Source of the DNA: Curtobacterium oceanosedimentum
Lineage (GTDB): Bacteria; Actinomycetota; Actinomycetes; Actinomycetales; Microbacteriaceae
DNA: 64,000 bases
Direction: 5' to 3'
Assembly (NCBI RefSeq): GCF_020297365.1
Contig: NZ_JAIXIG010000003.1
Coordinates: forward strand, 75,823-139,822
The number at the start of each line of letters is the position of its first letter. The stretch's first letter is position 1. The notes under the pieces are model-generated. The model was given only the letters and a program-made list of their open reading frames with translations. It did not search any database and was not told where the DNA came from. This document shows, one piece after another, positions 18,763 through 27,645 of the stretch. Both the position numbers and the translations under genes were made by a program.

Positions 18763-19635
18763 TCAGTGCTGGCTGAGGAATGCGTCGAACACGGCGACCG
18801 TGCCGAGGGGGTTCTCGACCTGGGGGCCGTGGTAGCTCGCCGGAATCACCTCGTACGCCGCCCCCGTGTCCTCGGCCATCTGCCGCTGCCAGGGGATCGG
18901 CCAGGCGCCGTCCCACTCACCGTGCGTGACGAGGACCGGGAGCCCGGTGGCCCGGAGCTCGGCGGACGAGTCGGTGTGGTCCTCGAGGATGTGCCCGCCG
19001 GCGACGACGCTGAGCGGGCTCGTGGCGTCGAAGCGGTCGCGGACCATCCGGACGTCGTCGGGGAGCTCCTCGTCGGGGCGGTACGCCCAGAGCGGGTTGG
19101 TCGAGTCGAACAGCTGCCGCAGGTTCCCACCGGTGTCGTGCAGGATCGTCAGCTCGGCGACCTTGCGGTACGGCCAGCCGTACGGGCCGGAGCAGAACTG
19201 CACGACGTCGCGGAACGACGACGGCGAGGCGATCGCGGCGGCGCGGACGATCACGCCGCCGAGCGAGTGGCCGATCAGGTGCACGGGGGCGCCGTCGTCG
19301 AGCAGGGCGGCGACCCGGACGACGTCGGCGGCCTCCTGGTCGAGGGAGTAGTCCGACGGCGAGGTCGGCGCTGCCGAGTCCGCCTGCCCGCGCCGGCTGA
19401 TCGCCACCGCGGTCCACCCGGCGTCGCGGAGGACGGGCATGAAGGTGCGCCAGTCCTCCTTCGAGCCGGTGTACCCGGGGACGATCAGGACCGCGCCCTT
19501 CGACTCCCCCGCGGGCACGACGCGGTAGGCGGTGAGTCGGCCGACGGGCAGGTCGATGCCGACGACATCGACACCGTCCGGGGTGGGCAGGTGGCCGAAG
19601 GACGGGACGGACGGGAAGTCGAGCAACGTGGTCAT
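18763..19635 (-). CDS. Alpha/beta hydrolase
   Basis: It has 290 residues and an alpha/beta-hydrolase fold. The nucleophile elbow is GHSLGG near residue 135, an oxyanion region GYTGSKEDW precedes it, and a late Asp/His pair is plausible (THGEWDGAW and YHGPQ). There is no signal peptide, so it acts in the cytoplasm. The ATG overlaps the stop of the ABC ATPase gene (ATGA) and the GH1 gene follows. A role in de-esterifying imported, acylated glucosides is an inference from that position; lipase or peptidase activity is not excluded. Confidence 0.85.
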   Translation of the reverse strand: MTTLLDFPSVPSFGHLPTPDGVDVVGIDLPVGRLTAYRVVPAGESKGAVLIVPGYTGSKEDWRTFMPVLRDAGWTAVAISRRGQADSAAPTSPSDYSLDQEAADVVRVAALLDDGAPVHLIGHSLGGVIVRAAAIASPSSFRDVVQFCSGPYGWPYRKVAELTILHDTGGNLRQLFDSTNPLWAYRPDEELPDDVRMVRDRFDATSPLSVVAGGHILEDHTDSSAELRATGLPVLVTHGEWDGAWPIPWQRQMAEDTGAAYEVIPASYHGPQVENPLGTVAVFDAFLSQH

Positions 19636-21419
19636 GCGAGCAGTGTCCGCCGCGGGTTCGGCACGGCGTCCAGCAGGGCGACCGTGTAGTCGTCCTGCGG
19701 GTGCTGCAGGACATCGGCGGTCCGGCCCCGCTCCACCACCGCGCCGTCGTGCAGCACCATGATGTCGTCGGTGATGAGCCGCGCGCTCAGCAGGTCGTGC
19801 GTGATGTAGAGGAGCGAGACGCCCCACTGCTCGCGCAGGTCCTCGAGCAGGGCGAGCACACCCGCACGGAGCGTGACGTCGAGCATCGAGACCGGCTCGT
19901 CGGCGATGATCACCTGCGGGTCGCTCGCCAGTGCCCGGGCGATGACGACGCGCTGCCGCTGCCCGCCGGAGAGCTGGTGCGGGAGCTTCTGCGCGAACTG
20001 CTCCACCGGGGTGAGCCCGACGGTCTCGAGCAGCTCGAGCACCCGGCGTCGGGCGTCGCGGCCGCGCAGCCCGGTGTAGTTCGCGATCGGTCGGGACAGC
20101 GTGTACTCGACCGTGTGCAGCGGGTTGAGCGCCGAGTACGGGTCCTGGAACACCATCTGCACCTCGCGGCGCAGGTCGCGCAGACCGCGCTTGCCGAGCC
20201 GGGCGACGTCGAGGTCACCGAACCGGACGGTGCCCGTCGTGGGCTTCTCGACCCCGGTGAGCAGCTTCGCGATGGTGGACTTGCCCGAACCGGACTGGCC
20301 GACCAGGGCGAGTGACTGCCCGGGCTCGAGGGTGAACGACACGTCGCGCACGGCCTGCACCGGCTGCTCACCACGGCGCGGCGCCGGGTAGGTCTTGACG
20401 ATGTGGTCGACGACGATCGGGTTGCGGGCGGCACTGCGCTCGCGGGAGCCGACGGTGCTGAACGAGCTGGTGGTCTCCTGCCGCGTGGCCGACGGGTCAC
20501 GGAGCGACCGGTCCGGGAAGCCCGGCAGCGACACCACCTCGGCACGGGGGTCGGCGTAGTGCGACAGGAGCATCTGCGTGTACTCGTCCTGCGGGTCGCG
20601 CAGGATGTCCTTCGAGCCGCCGTCCTCGACGATGCGGCCCTCGTGCATGACGAGGACGCGCTCGGTGGCCTCGAGCACGATGCCGAGGTCGTGGCTGATG
20701 AGGATCGCCGTGAAGCCCTCGGATCGCTGGAGCTCGATGATCGTGTCCATGACGGCGTGCTGCACGAGCACGTCGAGGGCGGTCGTCGGCTCGTCGAACA
20801 CCATGAGCTGCGGCTCGAGCGACAGGGCGAGCGCGATCGAGACGCGCTGCCGCATGCCGCCGGACAGCTCACCGGGGAAGCGGGCGAGCATCGACGTCGG
20901 CAGCTTGACCTTGCCGATGAGCTCCTGCATGCGGGCGTCCCAGCGGTCGCGCGGCACGTGGCCGTGCGCCGTGAAGACGTCGATGAAGTGGTTGCGGATG
21001 GTGCGCACCGGGTTGAGCGCGTTCATGCCGGACTGCAGCACCATGGCGAAGCCGCCCTGCCGCTGCTGGCGGAGTGCTTCGTCGTCGAGGTCGCGGATGT
21101 CGTGTCCGTTGAACACGATGCTGCCGCCGTTCGTGCGCGCCGGCGGCTTCTGCAGCCGGGTCAGCGCGTAGCCGAGCGTCGACTTGCCGGAACCGGACTC
21201 GCCGACCAGGCCGACGAACTCGCCCTTCGCGAGCTGGAACGACACGTGGTCGACGGCCTGGACGGCCTGCTGGCCGGCCGACTCGTAGACGACCGACAGG
21301 TCGCGGACGTCGAGCAGGACGTCCTGCGTGGCGCGCGTGGCGTCGGAGGGGAGGCGCGTGGCGGCGCCGGTGGGCGCCTCCAGGCCGTCTGCCGGGTGCG
21401 TTTCTGGCGAGCCGCTCAT
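19632..21419 (-). CDS. ABC importer ATPase, DppD-DppF-type fusion
   Basis: It powers a peptide/nickel/oligosaccharide-class (family 5) importer. It has 595 residues holding two complete ATPase domains. The first has GESGSGKSTLG and LSGGMRQRVS, the second GQSGSGKSTIA and LSGGQRQRVV, each with a Walker B D-E pair. In many bacteria these are two genes. ATG 21419 overlaps the permease stop (ATGA). With the beta-glucosidase downstream, the substrate is more likely an oligosaccharide than a peptide. Confidence 0.93.
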   Translation of the reverse strand: MSGSPETHPADGLEAPTGAATRLPSDATRATQDVLLDVRDLSVVYESAGQQAVQAVDHVSFQLAKGEFVGLVGESGSGKSTLGYALTRLQKPPARTNGGSIVFNGHDIRDLDDEALRQQRQGGFAMVLQSGMNALNPVRTIRNHFIDVFTAHGHVPRDRWDARMQELIGKVKLPTSMLARFPGELSGGMRQRVSIALALSLEPQLMVFDEPTTALDVLVQHAVMDTIIELQRSEGFTAILISHDLGIVLEATERVLVMHEGRIVEDGGSKDILRDPQDEYTQMLLSHYADPRAEVVSLPGFPDRSLRDPSATRQETTSSFSTVGSRERSAARNPIVVDHIVKTYPAPRRGEQPVQAVRDVSFTLEPGQSLALVGQSGSGKSTIAKLLTGVEKPTTGTVRFGDLDVARLGKRGLRDLRREVQMVFQDPYSALNPLHTVEYTLSRPIANYTGLRGRDARRRVLELLETVGLTPVEQFAQKLPHQLSGGQRQRVVIARALASDPQVIIADEPVSMLDVTLRAGVLALLEDLREQWGVSLLYITHDLLSARLITDDIMVLHDGAVVERGRTADVLQHPQDDYTVALLDAVPNPRRTLLA

Positions 21420-22342
21420 GCGCGCTTCTCCTTACGGGGCCGCGCGCCCTCGCGCAGCCGCGGGTTGGACACGGCGTCGACGCCGAAGTTGATCAGGGTG
21501 AGGCTCATCGCGAGCAGGGCGATGCAGAGGCCCGGGGCGAACAGCAGGATCCACTGGCCGGTGAGGAGCGCGTTCGAGTTCTGCGCCCAGTACAGGATCG
21601 TGCCCCAGCTGACGATCGACGAGTCGCCGAGGCCCAGGAACTCGAGCCCCGCCTCGGCGAGGATCGCGCTCGTCGCTGCCCCGAAGAAGCTGCCGACGAT
21701 CAGGCTCGTCATGTTCGGCAGGATCTCGCGGAAGACGATGCGGGTCGCGCCGTCCCCGGAGAACTGGGCGGCGGTGACGAAGTCCCGGCCACGCAGCGAC
21801 TGGGTCTGGCTGCGGAGCACGCGAGCACCCCACGCCCACCCGGTCACCACGATGACCGCGATGATCACCGCGATGCCGCCGTTCTGCAGGTAGGCGGCGA
21901 TGACGATCATCAGGGGCAGACCCGGGATGACGAGGAACAGGTTGACGATGAACCCGATGACCTCGGCGATCCAGCCGCGGATGTAGCCCCAGCTCAGACC
22001 GATCGCAACGGCGACGAGGGTGGAGAGCAGGCCGGCGACCGCACCGACGAGCACGGAGACCCGGGCGCCGTAGATCAACTGGGAGAGGACGTCCTCGCCG
22101 GCGGCGGTGGTGCCCATCCAGTGCGCCCAGGTGGCGTCGGCGTTGCGCTCGAAGCCGTTCTGGCTGGCGCCGTAGGGGGCGAGGAGCGGGGCGGCGATCG
22201 CCACGAGGACGAAGAAGCCGAGGATGCACAGGCCGATGCGGGCCTTCGTGTTGCTCCAGACGACGCCGAACTGGCGGGCGGCGGCGCGCCACTTGGAGGG
22301 CGCTTGGGCTTCGTCTTGGGTACGTACTGCGATCGTGGTCAT
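21416..22342 (-). CDS. ABC importer permease, DppC type
   Basis: This inner-membrane permease has 308 residues and six predicted helices. The extended N-terminal region before the core (TWAHWMGTTAAGEDVLSQL) is typical of DppC/OppC, and the EAA loop lies near GRDFVTAAQFSGDGATRI. ATG 22342 overlaps the stop of the DppB-type gene. It pairs with that protein to form the channel. Confidence 0.93.
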   Translation of the reverse strand: MTTIAVRTQDEAQAPSKWRAAARQFGVVWSNTKARIGLCILGFFVLVAIAAPLLAPYGASQNGFERNADATWAHWMGTTAAGEDVLSQLIYGARVSVLVGAVAGLLSTLVAVAIGLSWGYIRGWIAEVIGFIVNLFLVIPGLPLMIVIAAYLQNGGIAVIIAVIVVTGWAWGARVLRSQTQSLRGRDFVTAAQFSGDGATRIVFREILPNMTSLIVGSFFGAATSAILAEAGLEFLGLGDSSIVSWGTILYWAQNSNALLTGQWILLFAPGLCIALLAMSLTLINFGVDAVSNPRLREGARPRKEKRA

Positions 22343-23319
22343 CGACGCGTCCTCGGGTCCAGGACGCCGTACAGGACGTCCACGATGAAGTTGGCGATGA
22401 GCACCGACACGGTGATCATCAGGAAGAGGGCCTGCATGAGCGGGTAGTCCTGCCCGATCACGGCGTTGAAGAGCAGGTAGCCGATGCCCGGGTAGCCGAA
22501 CACCTGCTCGACCAGCACCGAGCCGCCGACCACGCCACCGAGCGCCAGGCCGAAGCCGGTCAGGTTCGGCAGGATCGCGTTGCGCGCGGCGTACCGGACG
22601 GCGACCGTGCGACCGCGGAGGCCGTTGGCCTCGGCGAAGGTGACGTAGTCGTCGCCGAGGGTGTTGATCATCGCGTTGCGCATGCCGATGATCCAGCCTC
22701 CGAGGCTCGTCACGAGGATCGTCACGGCCGGCAGGACCGCGTGCCGCAGGACGTCGCCGATGTAGGTGCCGTTCCAGCCCGGGACGCTCGTCGCGGACGA
22801 CGCCCCGGTGGTCGGGAACCAGTGCAGGACGTAGCCGAGGAAGAACAGCAGCAGGAGCGCCGTCCAGAAGTACGGGAACGTCGACATGAAGCTGCCGGAC
22901 AGGGTCGGGAGCGAGTCGAGCCACGTGCCGCGCTTCCACGCCGCCGCGACACCGATCAGCGTTCCGATGACGAACGCCAGGACCGTCACCGTGCCGACGA
23001 GCACGAGCGTGTACGGCAGTGCGCGGCCGACCAGGTCACCGACCGGCTGCGGGTAGAACGTGTAGCTCGTGCCGAAGTCGAGGGTGATGACCTGGTGCAG
23101 GTAGCTGACGTACTGGTCCCAGAGGTTGCCGCTGGGGACGCCGAGCTGGGCCTCGATGGCCTTCTTCGTGGCGTCGGTCACCGGACCGTTCTGGCTGAGC
23201 TTCGCGAGCGCGGCGTCGGACGGGCTGCCCGGCATGAGGCGCGGGAGCACGAAGTTCAGCGTGACCGCGGCCCAGAGGGTGAGGACGAAGAGGACGAGTT
23301 TCTGGAGGATGTACTTCAC
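22339..23319 (-). CDS. ABC importer permease, DppB type
   Basis: It has 326 residues, with the DppB-type N-terminus (helix, then LPRLMPGSPSDAAL) and six helices. The EAA-like loop is DDYVTFAEANGLRGRTVAVR. GTG 23319 is preceded by GGAGG and overlaps the stop of the binding-protein gene (GTGA). It forms a heterodimer with the DppC-type permease. Confidence 0.93.
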   Translation of the reverse strand: MKYILQKLVLFVLTLWAAVTLNFVLPRLMPGSPSDAALAKLSQNGPVTDATKKAIEAQLGVPSGNLWDQYVSYLHQVITLDFGTSYTFYPQPVGDLVGRALPYTLVLVGTVTVLAFVIGTLIGVAAAWKRGTWLDSLPTLSGSFMSTFPYFWTALLLLFFLGYVLHWFPTTGASSATSVPGWNGTYIGDVLRHAVLPAVTILVTSLGGWIIGMRNAMINTLGDDYVTFAEANGLRGRTVAVRYAARNAILPNLTGFGLALGGVVGGSVLVEQVFGYPGIGYLLFNAVIGQDYPLMQALFLMITVSVLIANFIVDVLYGVLDPRTRR

Positions 23320-25097
23320 TTGCCTGCCTCCTTCTGCTGCGTCTTCTGCTCCTGGAGGATCGCCTTGCCCGCGGCGCTGTCGCGGAGCCGGAGCTTCGTG
23401 AAGATGAGCAGCGGTGCGGAGTCGTAGTTCTGCGGTGCCATGTACGGGTCCTCGGCGCTCGGCCACCCGACGAACTTGCCGGTGTTGAACAGGCCCCAGA
23501 GCCCGCCGTAGTACATGCCGATCACGGGCAGGTCGTCGTACACGATGGCCTGCAGCTGGTCCAGGATCCGCTGCTGCTCGGCGCGGTCGGTCGTACCGCG
23601 GTACTCGTCGAGGAGCTTCTGAGTGTCCGCGTTCTTGTAGCGCTCGAAGTTGTTCACCGTCGACTTGCCGACCGGCTGGTAGAAGTCGCTCGACAGCAGG
23701 GAGTTGTACGCCTGGAAGACGTCGCCGTTCCCCATGCCGCCCATCGCCATGTCGAACTTGCCGTTGTTGATGTTCTGCTGGTAGCCGGCGGGCTGCGGCG
23801 CCTGGATCTGCACCTTCACGCCGATCTTCCCGAGGTCACGCTGCACCTGCTGCGCGGCACGGAGCCAGTCCGAGTAGCCGTTCGCGGTCATGAGGTTGAT
23901 CTCGAGCTGCTTGCCGTCCTTGACGAGCTTGCCGCCCTGCTGCTCGTAGCCGGACTTCGCGAACTCGGCGAGGGCACGGTCGGTGTCCTGCGTGATCATC
24001 CCCTCGTCGGGGATCGACGGGTCGAGGTACTGCTCCTGGTTCGGCAGGATCAGGCCGGTCTGGCCCGCGGCGCTGAGGTTGCCCTCGGAGGCGGTCTCGG
24101 CGATGCCATCGCGGTCCAGCGCGTAGGAGATGCCCTTGCGCACGTTGACGTCGTTGTACGGCGCCTTCGTCAGGTTCGGGATGAGACCGATCACGCCGCC
24201 GGCGGGGAACCACCACTGGTTCGTGTCGGACGCGGCCCCCCACGTGCCCTTGACGTCCGAGATGAACGAGTACGCCCAGTCGTAGCCGCGCGTGACGGTG
24301 TCGAGCTGCGTGTTCGTCGCGGGGAGCACGAGGTGCTTGATCGCGATCTTGTCGGCCTGCCAGTACGTCGGGTTCTTGTCCATCGAGTACTGCTGGTCGG
24401 AGTAGTTGCCGAGCACGAACGGGCCGGTGCCGACCGGGTCCGGGTCGCGCCAGGTGACCGGGTCCTTCACCTTCCCGTAGTGGTGCTCGGGGAGGATGTA
24501 GGTCGCGCCGATGATGTTGAGGCTCGGGACGTCCTCGCCGTTGAGGTGGAAGACCAGGTGGTCGCCGTCCCGCTCGATGCGGTCGATGTGCTGCCACGCG
24601 CCCTTGACGTCCATCGCCGGGAACTTCTTGAGCAGGTCGAACGTGAAGAGGACGTCCTCGGGGGTGAACGGCGTGCCGTCGGACCACTCGACACCCTTCC
24701 GGATCGTCATGTCGATCGTCCGCGCGTCGGGCAGCTCCCACGAGCTCGCGAGCCACGGGGTGCCCTTGCCGTCGAGCGGGTTGATCTCGATGAGCGGCTC
24801 GTACATCCACTTGCTCGCGGTGCGGGCGTTCGGGATGTACGGGTTGAAGTTGCGGTCGAACAGCGGATTGCCGCGGTCCGCGTTGATGAGCATCGTGTCC
24901 TTGCCGATCGTGGGATCGGGTTCGGAGCGGACCTGGATGCTGCAGCCGGTGGCGACCAGGGCCACCGCGGCGAGCCCGGCGATGGCGGCGACGAGCCGTC
25001 CACGCCGTCGTGTGCCGGCTCGGGTGCCGGTGCGCGTTCCGGGAGCGCGGGTCCCGGGGTCGCGCGTGCCGCGCGTGCGCTGTGGGGGAAGCGTCAT
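23316..25097 (-). CDS. Extracellular solute-binding lipoprotein, family 5
   Basis: This is the substrate-capture protein of the importer, lipid-anchored outside the membrane. It has 593 residues. An Arg/Gly/Thr-rich N-terminus precedes a hydrophobic helix and the lipobox VATGC. The family 5 body follows (YEPLIEINP, TIRKGVEWSDGTPFTPEDV). ATG 25097 is chosen because GGAGG lies 11 nt upstream; an in-frame ATG at 25136 sits in the operator. It is the first gene of a six-gene overlapping operon ending with GH1, probably repressed by the LacI protein encoded just upstream. Confidence 0.92.
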   Translation of the reverse strand: MTLPPQRTRGTRDPGTRAPGTRTGTRAGTRRRGRLVAAIAGLAAVALVATGCSIQVRSEPDPTIGKDTMLINADRGNPLFDRNFNPYIPNARTASKWMYEPLIEINPLDGKGTPWLASSWELPDARTIDMTIRKGVEWSDGTPFTPEDVLFTFDLLKKFPAMDVKGAWQHIDRIERDGDHLVFHLNGEDVPSLNIIGATYILPEHHYGKVKDPVTWRDPDPVGTGPFVLGNYSDQQYSMDKNPTYWQADKIAIKHLVLPATNTQLDTVTRGYDWAYSFISDVKGTWGAASDTNQWWFPAGGVIGLIPNLTKAPYNDVNVRKGISYALDRDGIAETASEGNLSAAGQTGLILPNQEQYLDPSIPDEGMITQDTDRALAEFAKSGYEQQGGKLVKDGKQLEINLMTANGYSDWLRAAQQVQRDLGKIGVKVQIQAPQPAGYQQNINNGKFDMAMGGMGNGDVFQAYNSLLSSDFYQPVGKSTVNNFERYKNADTQKLLDEYRGTTDRAEQQRILDQLQAIVYDDLPVIGMYYGGLWGLFNTGKFVGWPSAEDPYMAPQNYDSAPLLIFTKLRLRDSAAGKAILQEQKTQQKEAGK

Positions 25098-25135
25098 TGC
25101 TCGGTCGACCTCCATGTCGATTCGGTACGTGCTCA

Positions 25136-25151
25136 ATGTATGCGCTTACAT
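25136..25151. promoter_or_regulatory. LacI-type operator of the beta-glucoside operon
   Basis: ATGTATGCGCTTACAT is a 16-bp palindrome with one mismatched pair and the central GCGC-like step typical of LacI-family sites. It lies 39 bp before the binding-protein start and downstream of the lacI-type gene. Confidence 0.65.
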
Positions 25152-25261
25152 GGCGGCGCGCAACACGGGTGGTTCCGTACCGGGGCGGCACGTCCTGGAC
25201 CGCTCGGGGACTCGGGGCGGCCCGAGCGGCCGGGGAGGGCGCGGCGCGCTGGCCCGGCCCG

Positions 25262-26362
25262 CTACAGCGACGGCGGGCAGCTCTCGCGCAGCAGCACCTC
25301 GACGGGCAGGCGCACCGCACGCGGCGGACCCTCGCGGCGCTCCAGGCGGTCCACGATCGCCAGCACGGCGGCACGGCCGAGCGCACCCATCGGCTGGTGC
25401 ACCGTGGTCAGCGGCGGTGACGAGAACCGCGCAGCGTCGATGCCGTCGAACCCGGTGACGACGACGTCCTCGGGCACCCGCAGCCCCCGGGCCGCCGCCG
25501 CGTCGAGCACCCCGAGCGCCGACTGGTCGTTCGAGCACACGACGGCCCGCGGGACGTCCCCGGCGAGCAGCTGGTCGGCGAGCTCCCGCGCCCGGGCCCG
25601 CCCGAAGTCGCCGTGCACCACCCGCACCGCCGATGCCGGCACGCCGTGGTCGGCCAACGCGGCCCGGAACCCGGCGGACCGCTCCATGTCGTCCGGCGAG
25701 TCGATCGGACCGGCGACGTACGCGAGCGACCGGATGCCCAGACGCCCGATCACGTGCGACGCGAGCGTGCGCATGCCGGCGGCGTTGTCGACGCTCACCG
25801 AGTCGAAGCCGTGCGAGCGCCGGTCGTCGGCGAGCACCACGACCGGGATGCGTCGGGCGACGTGGTCGAGCAGGTCGTCCGGCACGGTCTGCGCCAGCAC
25901 GGCGAGACCGTCGACCCGGCCGGCGACGTCGTTGACGATGACGTCACGGGACGACCCGCGCCCGGCTGCGACCATCAGCGCGAGGCCCCGCTGCCAGGCC
26001 TCGGTCTCGGCGCCGCGCAGGACCTCGTCGAAGTACAGGTTCGACGAGAACGGCTGGGTGACGTGCCGGCGGTCGTCCACCACGCGGACGCCGCCGTCGG
26101 TCACCAGGTCCGGTCGCTCGTCGGGCACCACGTCGAACCCGGGCAGCAGCAGCCCGACGACACCCGTCCGCTTGCCGGCGAGACCGCGGGCGTTGCCGGA
26201 GGGGACGTAGCCGAGGGTCCGGATCGCCGCCTGGACGCGGTCCCGGGTGCCCTCGCGGACGGCGTCCGGCGTGCGGAGCACGCGGGAGACGGTCGCGATG
26301 GAGACACCGGCGGCGGACGCGACGTCGTAGACGGTGGGCGGTGCGGTGCGCTGGTCGGCCAA
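25262..26362 (-). CDS. LacI-family regulator of the beta-glucoside operon
   Basis: It has 366 residues. The helix-turn-helix is near the N-terminus (TVYDVASAAGVSIATVSRVL), followed by the hinge helix region GNARGLAGKRTG and a periplasmic-binding-protein-like sensor domain. TTG 26362 is chosen because GGGAGG lies 6-7 nt upstream, and the next upstream starts would read out of the HTH family start. A -10-like TAGGAT (26419-26424, minus) stands upstream. It lies 165 bp before the importer operon, whose operator is at 25136. Confidence 0.9.
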   Translation of the reverse strand: MADQRTAPPTVYDVASAAGVSIATVSRVLRTPDAVREGTRDRVQAAIRTLGYVPSGNARGLAGKRTGVVGLLLPGFDVVPDERPDLVTDGGVRVVDDRRHVTQPFSSNLYFDEVLRGAETEAWQRGLALMVAAGRGSSRDVIVNDVAGRVDGLAVLAQTVPDDLLDHVARRIPVVVLADDRRSHGFDSVSVDNAAGMRTLASHVIGRLGIRSLAYVAGPIDSPDDMERSAGFRAALADHGVPASAVRVVHGDFGRARARELADQLLAGDVPRAVVCSNDQSALGVLDAAAARGLRVPEDVVVTGFDGIDAARFSSPPLTTVHQPMGALGRAAVLAIVDRLERREGPPRAVRLPVEVLLRESCPPSL

Positions 26363-26592
26363 GCCGTGCCTCCCGTCCGCCGTCCGCTGGAGCCGCGCCT
26401 CGTCTGCGCGGCCGGACCATCCTAGGCACGACCCGGAGCGCGGTTTCTCCACAGGGGCACGGCGGGTGCTTGCGGGACCGTACCGTCCGCGCGACACTGT
26501 TGCGACCTCAGTACGTCCCGTGAGGAAGCGCACCAGCGGGCCGCCTGCCCGCACCGTTCTGGTTGCCCACACACGCAGGGAAGGACACCGAC

Positions 26593-26739
26593 ATGTCGCA
26601 GTCGACACGTTCCGGGAGCAAGCTCGCCAACCGCGCGAGCCACGACGAGGCCGAGGTGCGTGCTGCACTGCTCGAACGCACGGAGGGCACGACGTTCGAC
26701 GACGTCGATCCGACCCAGGAGCCGGTCGACCGGCCGTAG
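26593..26739 (+). CDS. Small hypothetical protein, 48 residues
   Basis: It encodes 48 residues, hydrophilic and acidic at the C-terminus (begins MSQSTRSGSKLANRASHDEA; ends DPTQEPVDRP). GGAAGGA lies 8 nt before the ATG. I recognise no family. There is no signal peptide or membrane helix. It stands alone between the LacI and GntR genes and is followed by a hairpin at 26841. Confidence 0.5.
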   Translation: MSQSTRSGSKLANRASHDEAEVRAALLERTEGTTFDDVDPTQEPVDRP

Positions 26740-26840
26740 CGGCGGCTCGTCGGGCCCTCACCGCACCGACGAGCGGTCGGGAGGCGCGGCGCACGCCCGC
26801 GCGTCCGGCACGCACCGACGGAGTGCGACCGCGAGCGGTC

Positions 26841-26859
26841 CCGTCCACGGCGTGGACGG
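26841..26859. terminator. Bidirectional hairpin
   Basis: CCGTCCACG and CGTGGACGG are separated by one base, forming a tight 8-9 bp stem. It lies between the 48-residue ORF and the convergent GntR gene. Confidence 0.5.
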
Positions 26860-26863
26860 TCCG

Positions 26864-27565
26864 TCAGCGCTCGGTCGTGCCGACGATCGTCATGCCCGCA
26901 CCGCGCAGGCGACGACGCTCCTGGGCGATCCAGCTGAGCAGGCGGTCGTTCGTGCCGGCGACGTGTGCCGAGACGAGCTGCGCCGCGCGGTCGGCGTCAC
27001 CGTCCCGGACGGCGTCGATGATCGCGCTGTGCTCCTGCCATGCGGCGTCGCGCGCCTCGGGCGTCCGGACCTCGATCCAGCGGGTCCGCTCCAACCGCGT
27101 CAGGGCGTCGGCGATCGCGTCGGTGACGAACCGGTTGCCACCGAGCGCGGCGAGCTCGAGGTGGAACGTCGACCCCATCCGGATGCCGGCCTGCTGGTCC
27201 GGCGAGGGCCGGAGGTCGTCGAGGTGCCCGCGGACCTCGGCCAGCTGCTCGGCGTCGGCGCGCTCGACCGCGAGCCGGACGGCGGCGGGTTCGAGGATGC
27301 CGCGCAGCTCGGCGAGCGAGGCGATCTCGTCGAGGTCGATCGGGGTGACCGTCCACGAGCGCCCCTCGTGCAGGATGAGCCCCTCGCGCTCGAGCCGCGA
27401 CAGTGCGGCGCGGACGGGGGTGCGTGAAGCGTGGAACCGGGCTTCGAGTCCGCGCTCGGAGATGCGCTCCCCCGGCGCGATGTCGAGGGTCAGGATGGCT
27501 GCGCGCAGGTTGTCGTAGAGCTGGGCCGTCTGCGACACGGGCGCGGCGTCGGTCGTGTCGGTCAC
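26864..27565 (-). CDS. GntR-family (FCD) transcriptional regulator
   Basis: It has about 233 residues. A winged helix-turn-helix comes first (APGERISERGLEARFHASRTPVRAALSRLEREGL in two parts around residues 35-65), then an all-helical FCD ligand domain with the metal-binding pattern (FHLELA, then EHSAIIDAVRDGDADRA). GTG 27565 stands 8 nt after TAGGCT; TTG 27574 is the alternative. It diverges from the MFS gene, with paired TGGTATACC boxes between them, so it probably controls both. Confidence 0.9.
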   Translation of the reverse strand: MTDTTDAAPVSQTAQLYDNLRAAILTLDIAPGERISERGLEARFHASRTPVRAALSRLEREGLILHEGRSWTVTPIDLDEIASLAELRGILEPAAVRLAVERADAEQLAEVRGHLDDLRPSPDQQAGIRMGSTFHLELAALGGNRFVTDAIADALTRLERTRWIEVRTPEARDAAWQEHSAIIDAVRDGDADRAAQLVSAHVAGTNDRLLSWIAQERRRLRGAGMTIVGTTER

Positions 27566-27597
27566 GGCGGACAAGCCTAGTGGCGAGTGGGCGGGAA

Positions 27598-27620
27598 TGG
27601 TATACCGTCATGGTATACCA
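27598..27620. promoter_or_regulatory. GntR/FCD operator (paired TGGTATACC boxes)
   Basis: TGGTATACC-GTCA-TGGTATACCA contains two copies of the palindromic box favoured by FCD-type GntR regulators. It lies upstream of both the regulator and the MFS gene. Confidence 0.75.
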
Positions 27621-27645
27621 ATCCGTTCCAGGGTGAAACGATGGC

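Noticed and set aside
19632-21419. Two separate ATPase genes instead of a fusion
   Set aside because: The frame is continuous with no internal stop, and no start with a ribosome site is seen between the domains.
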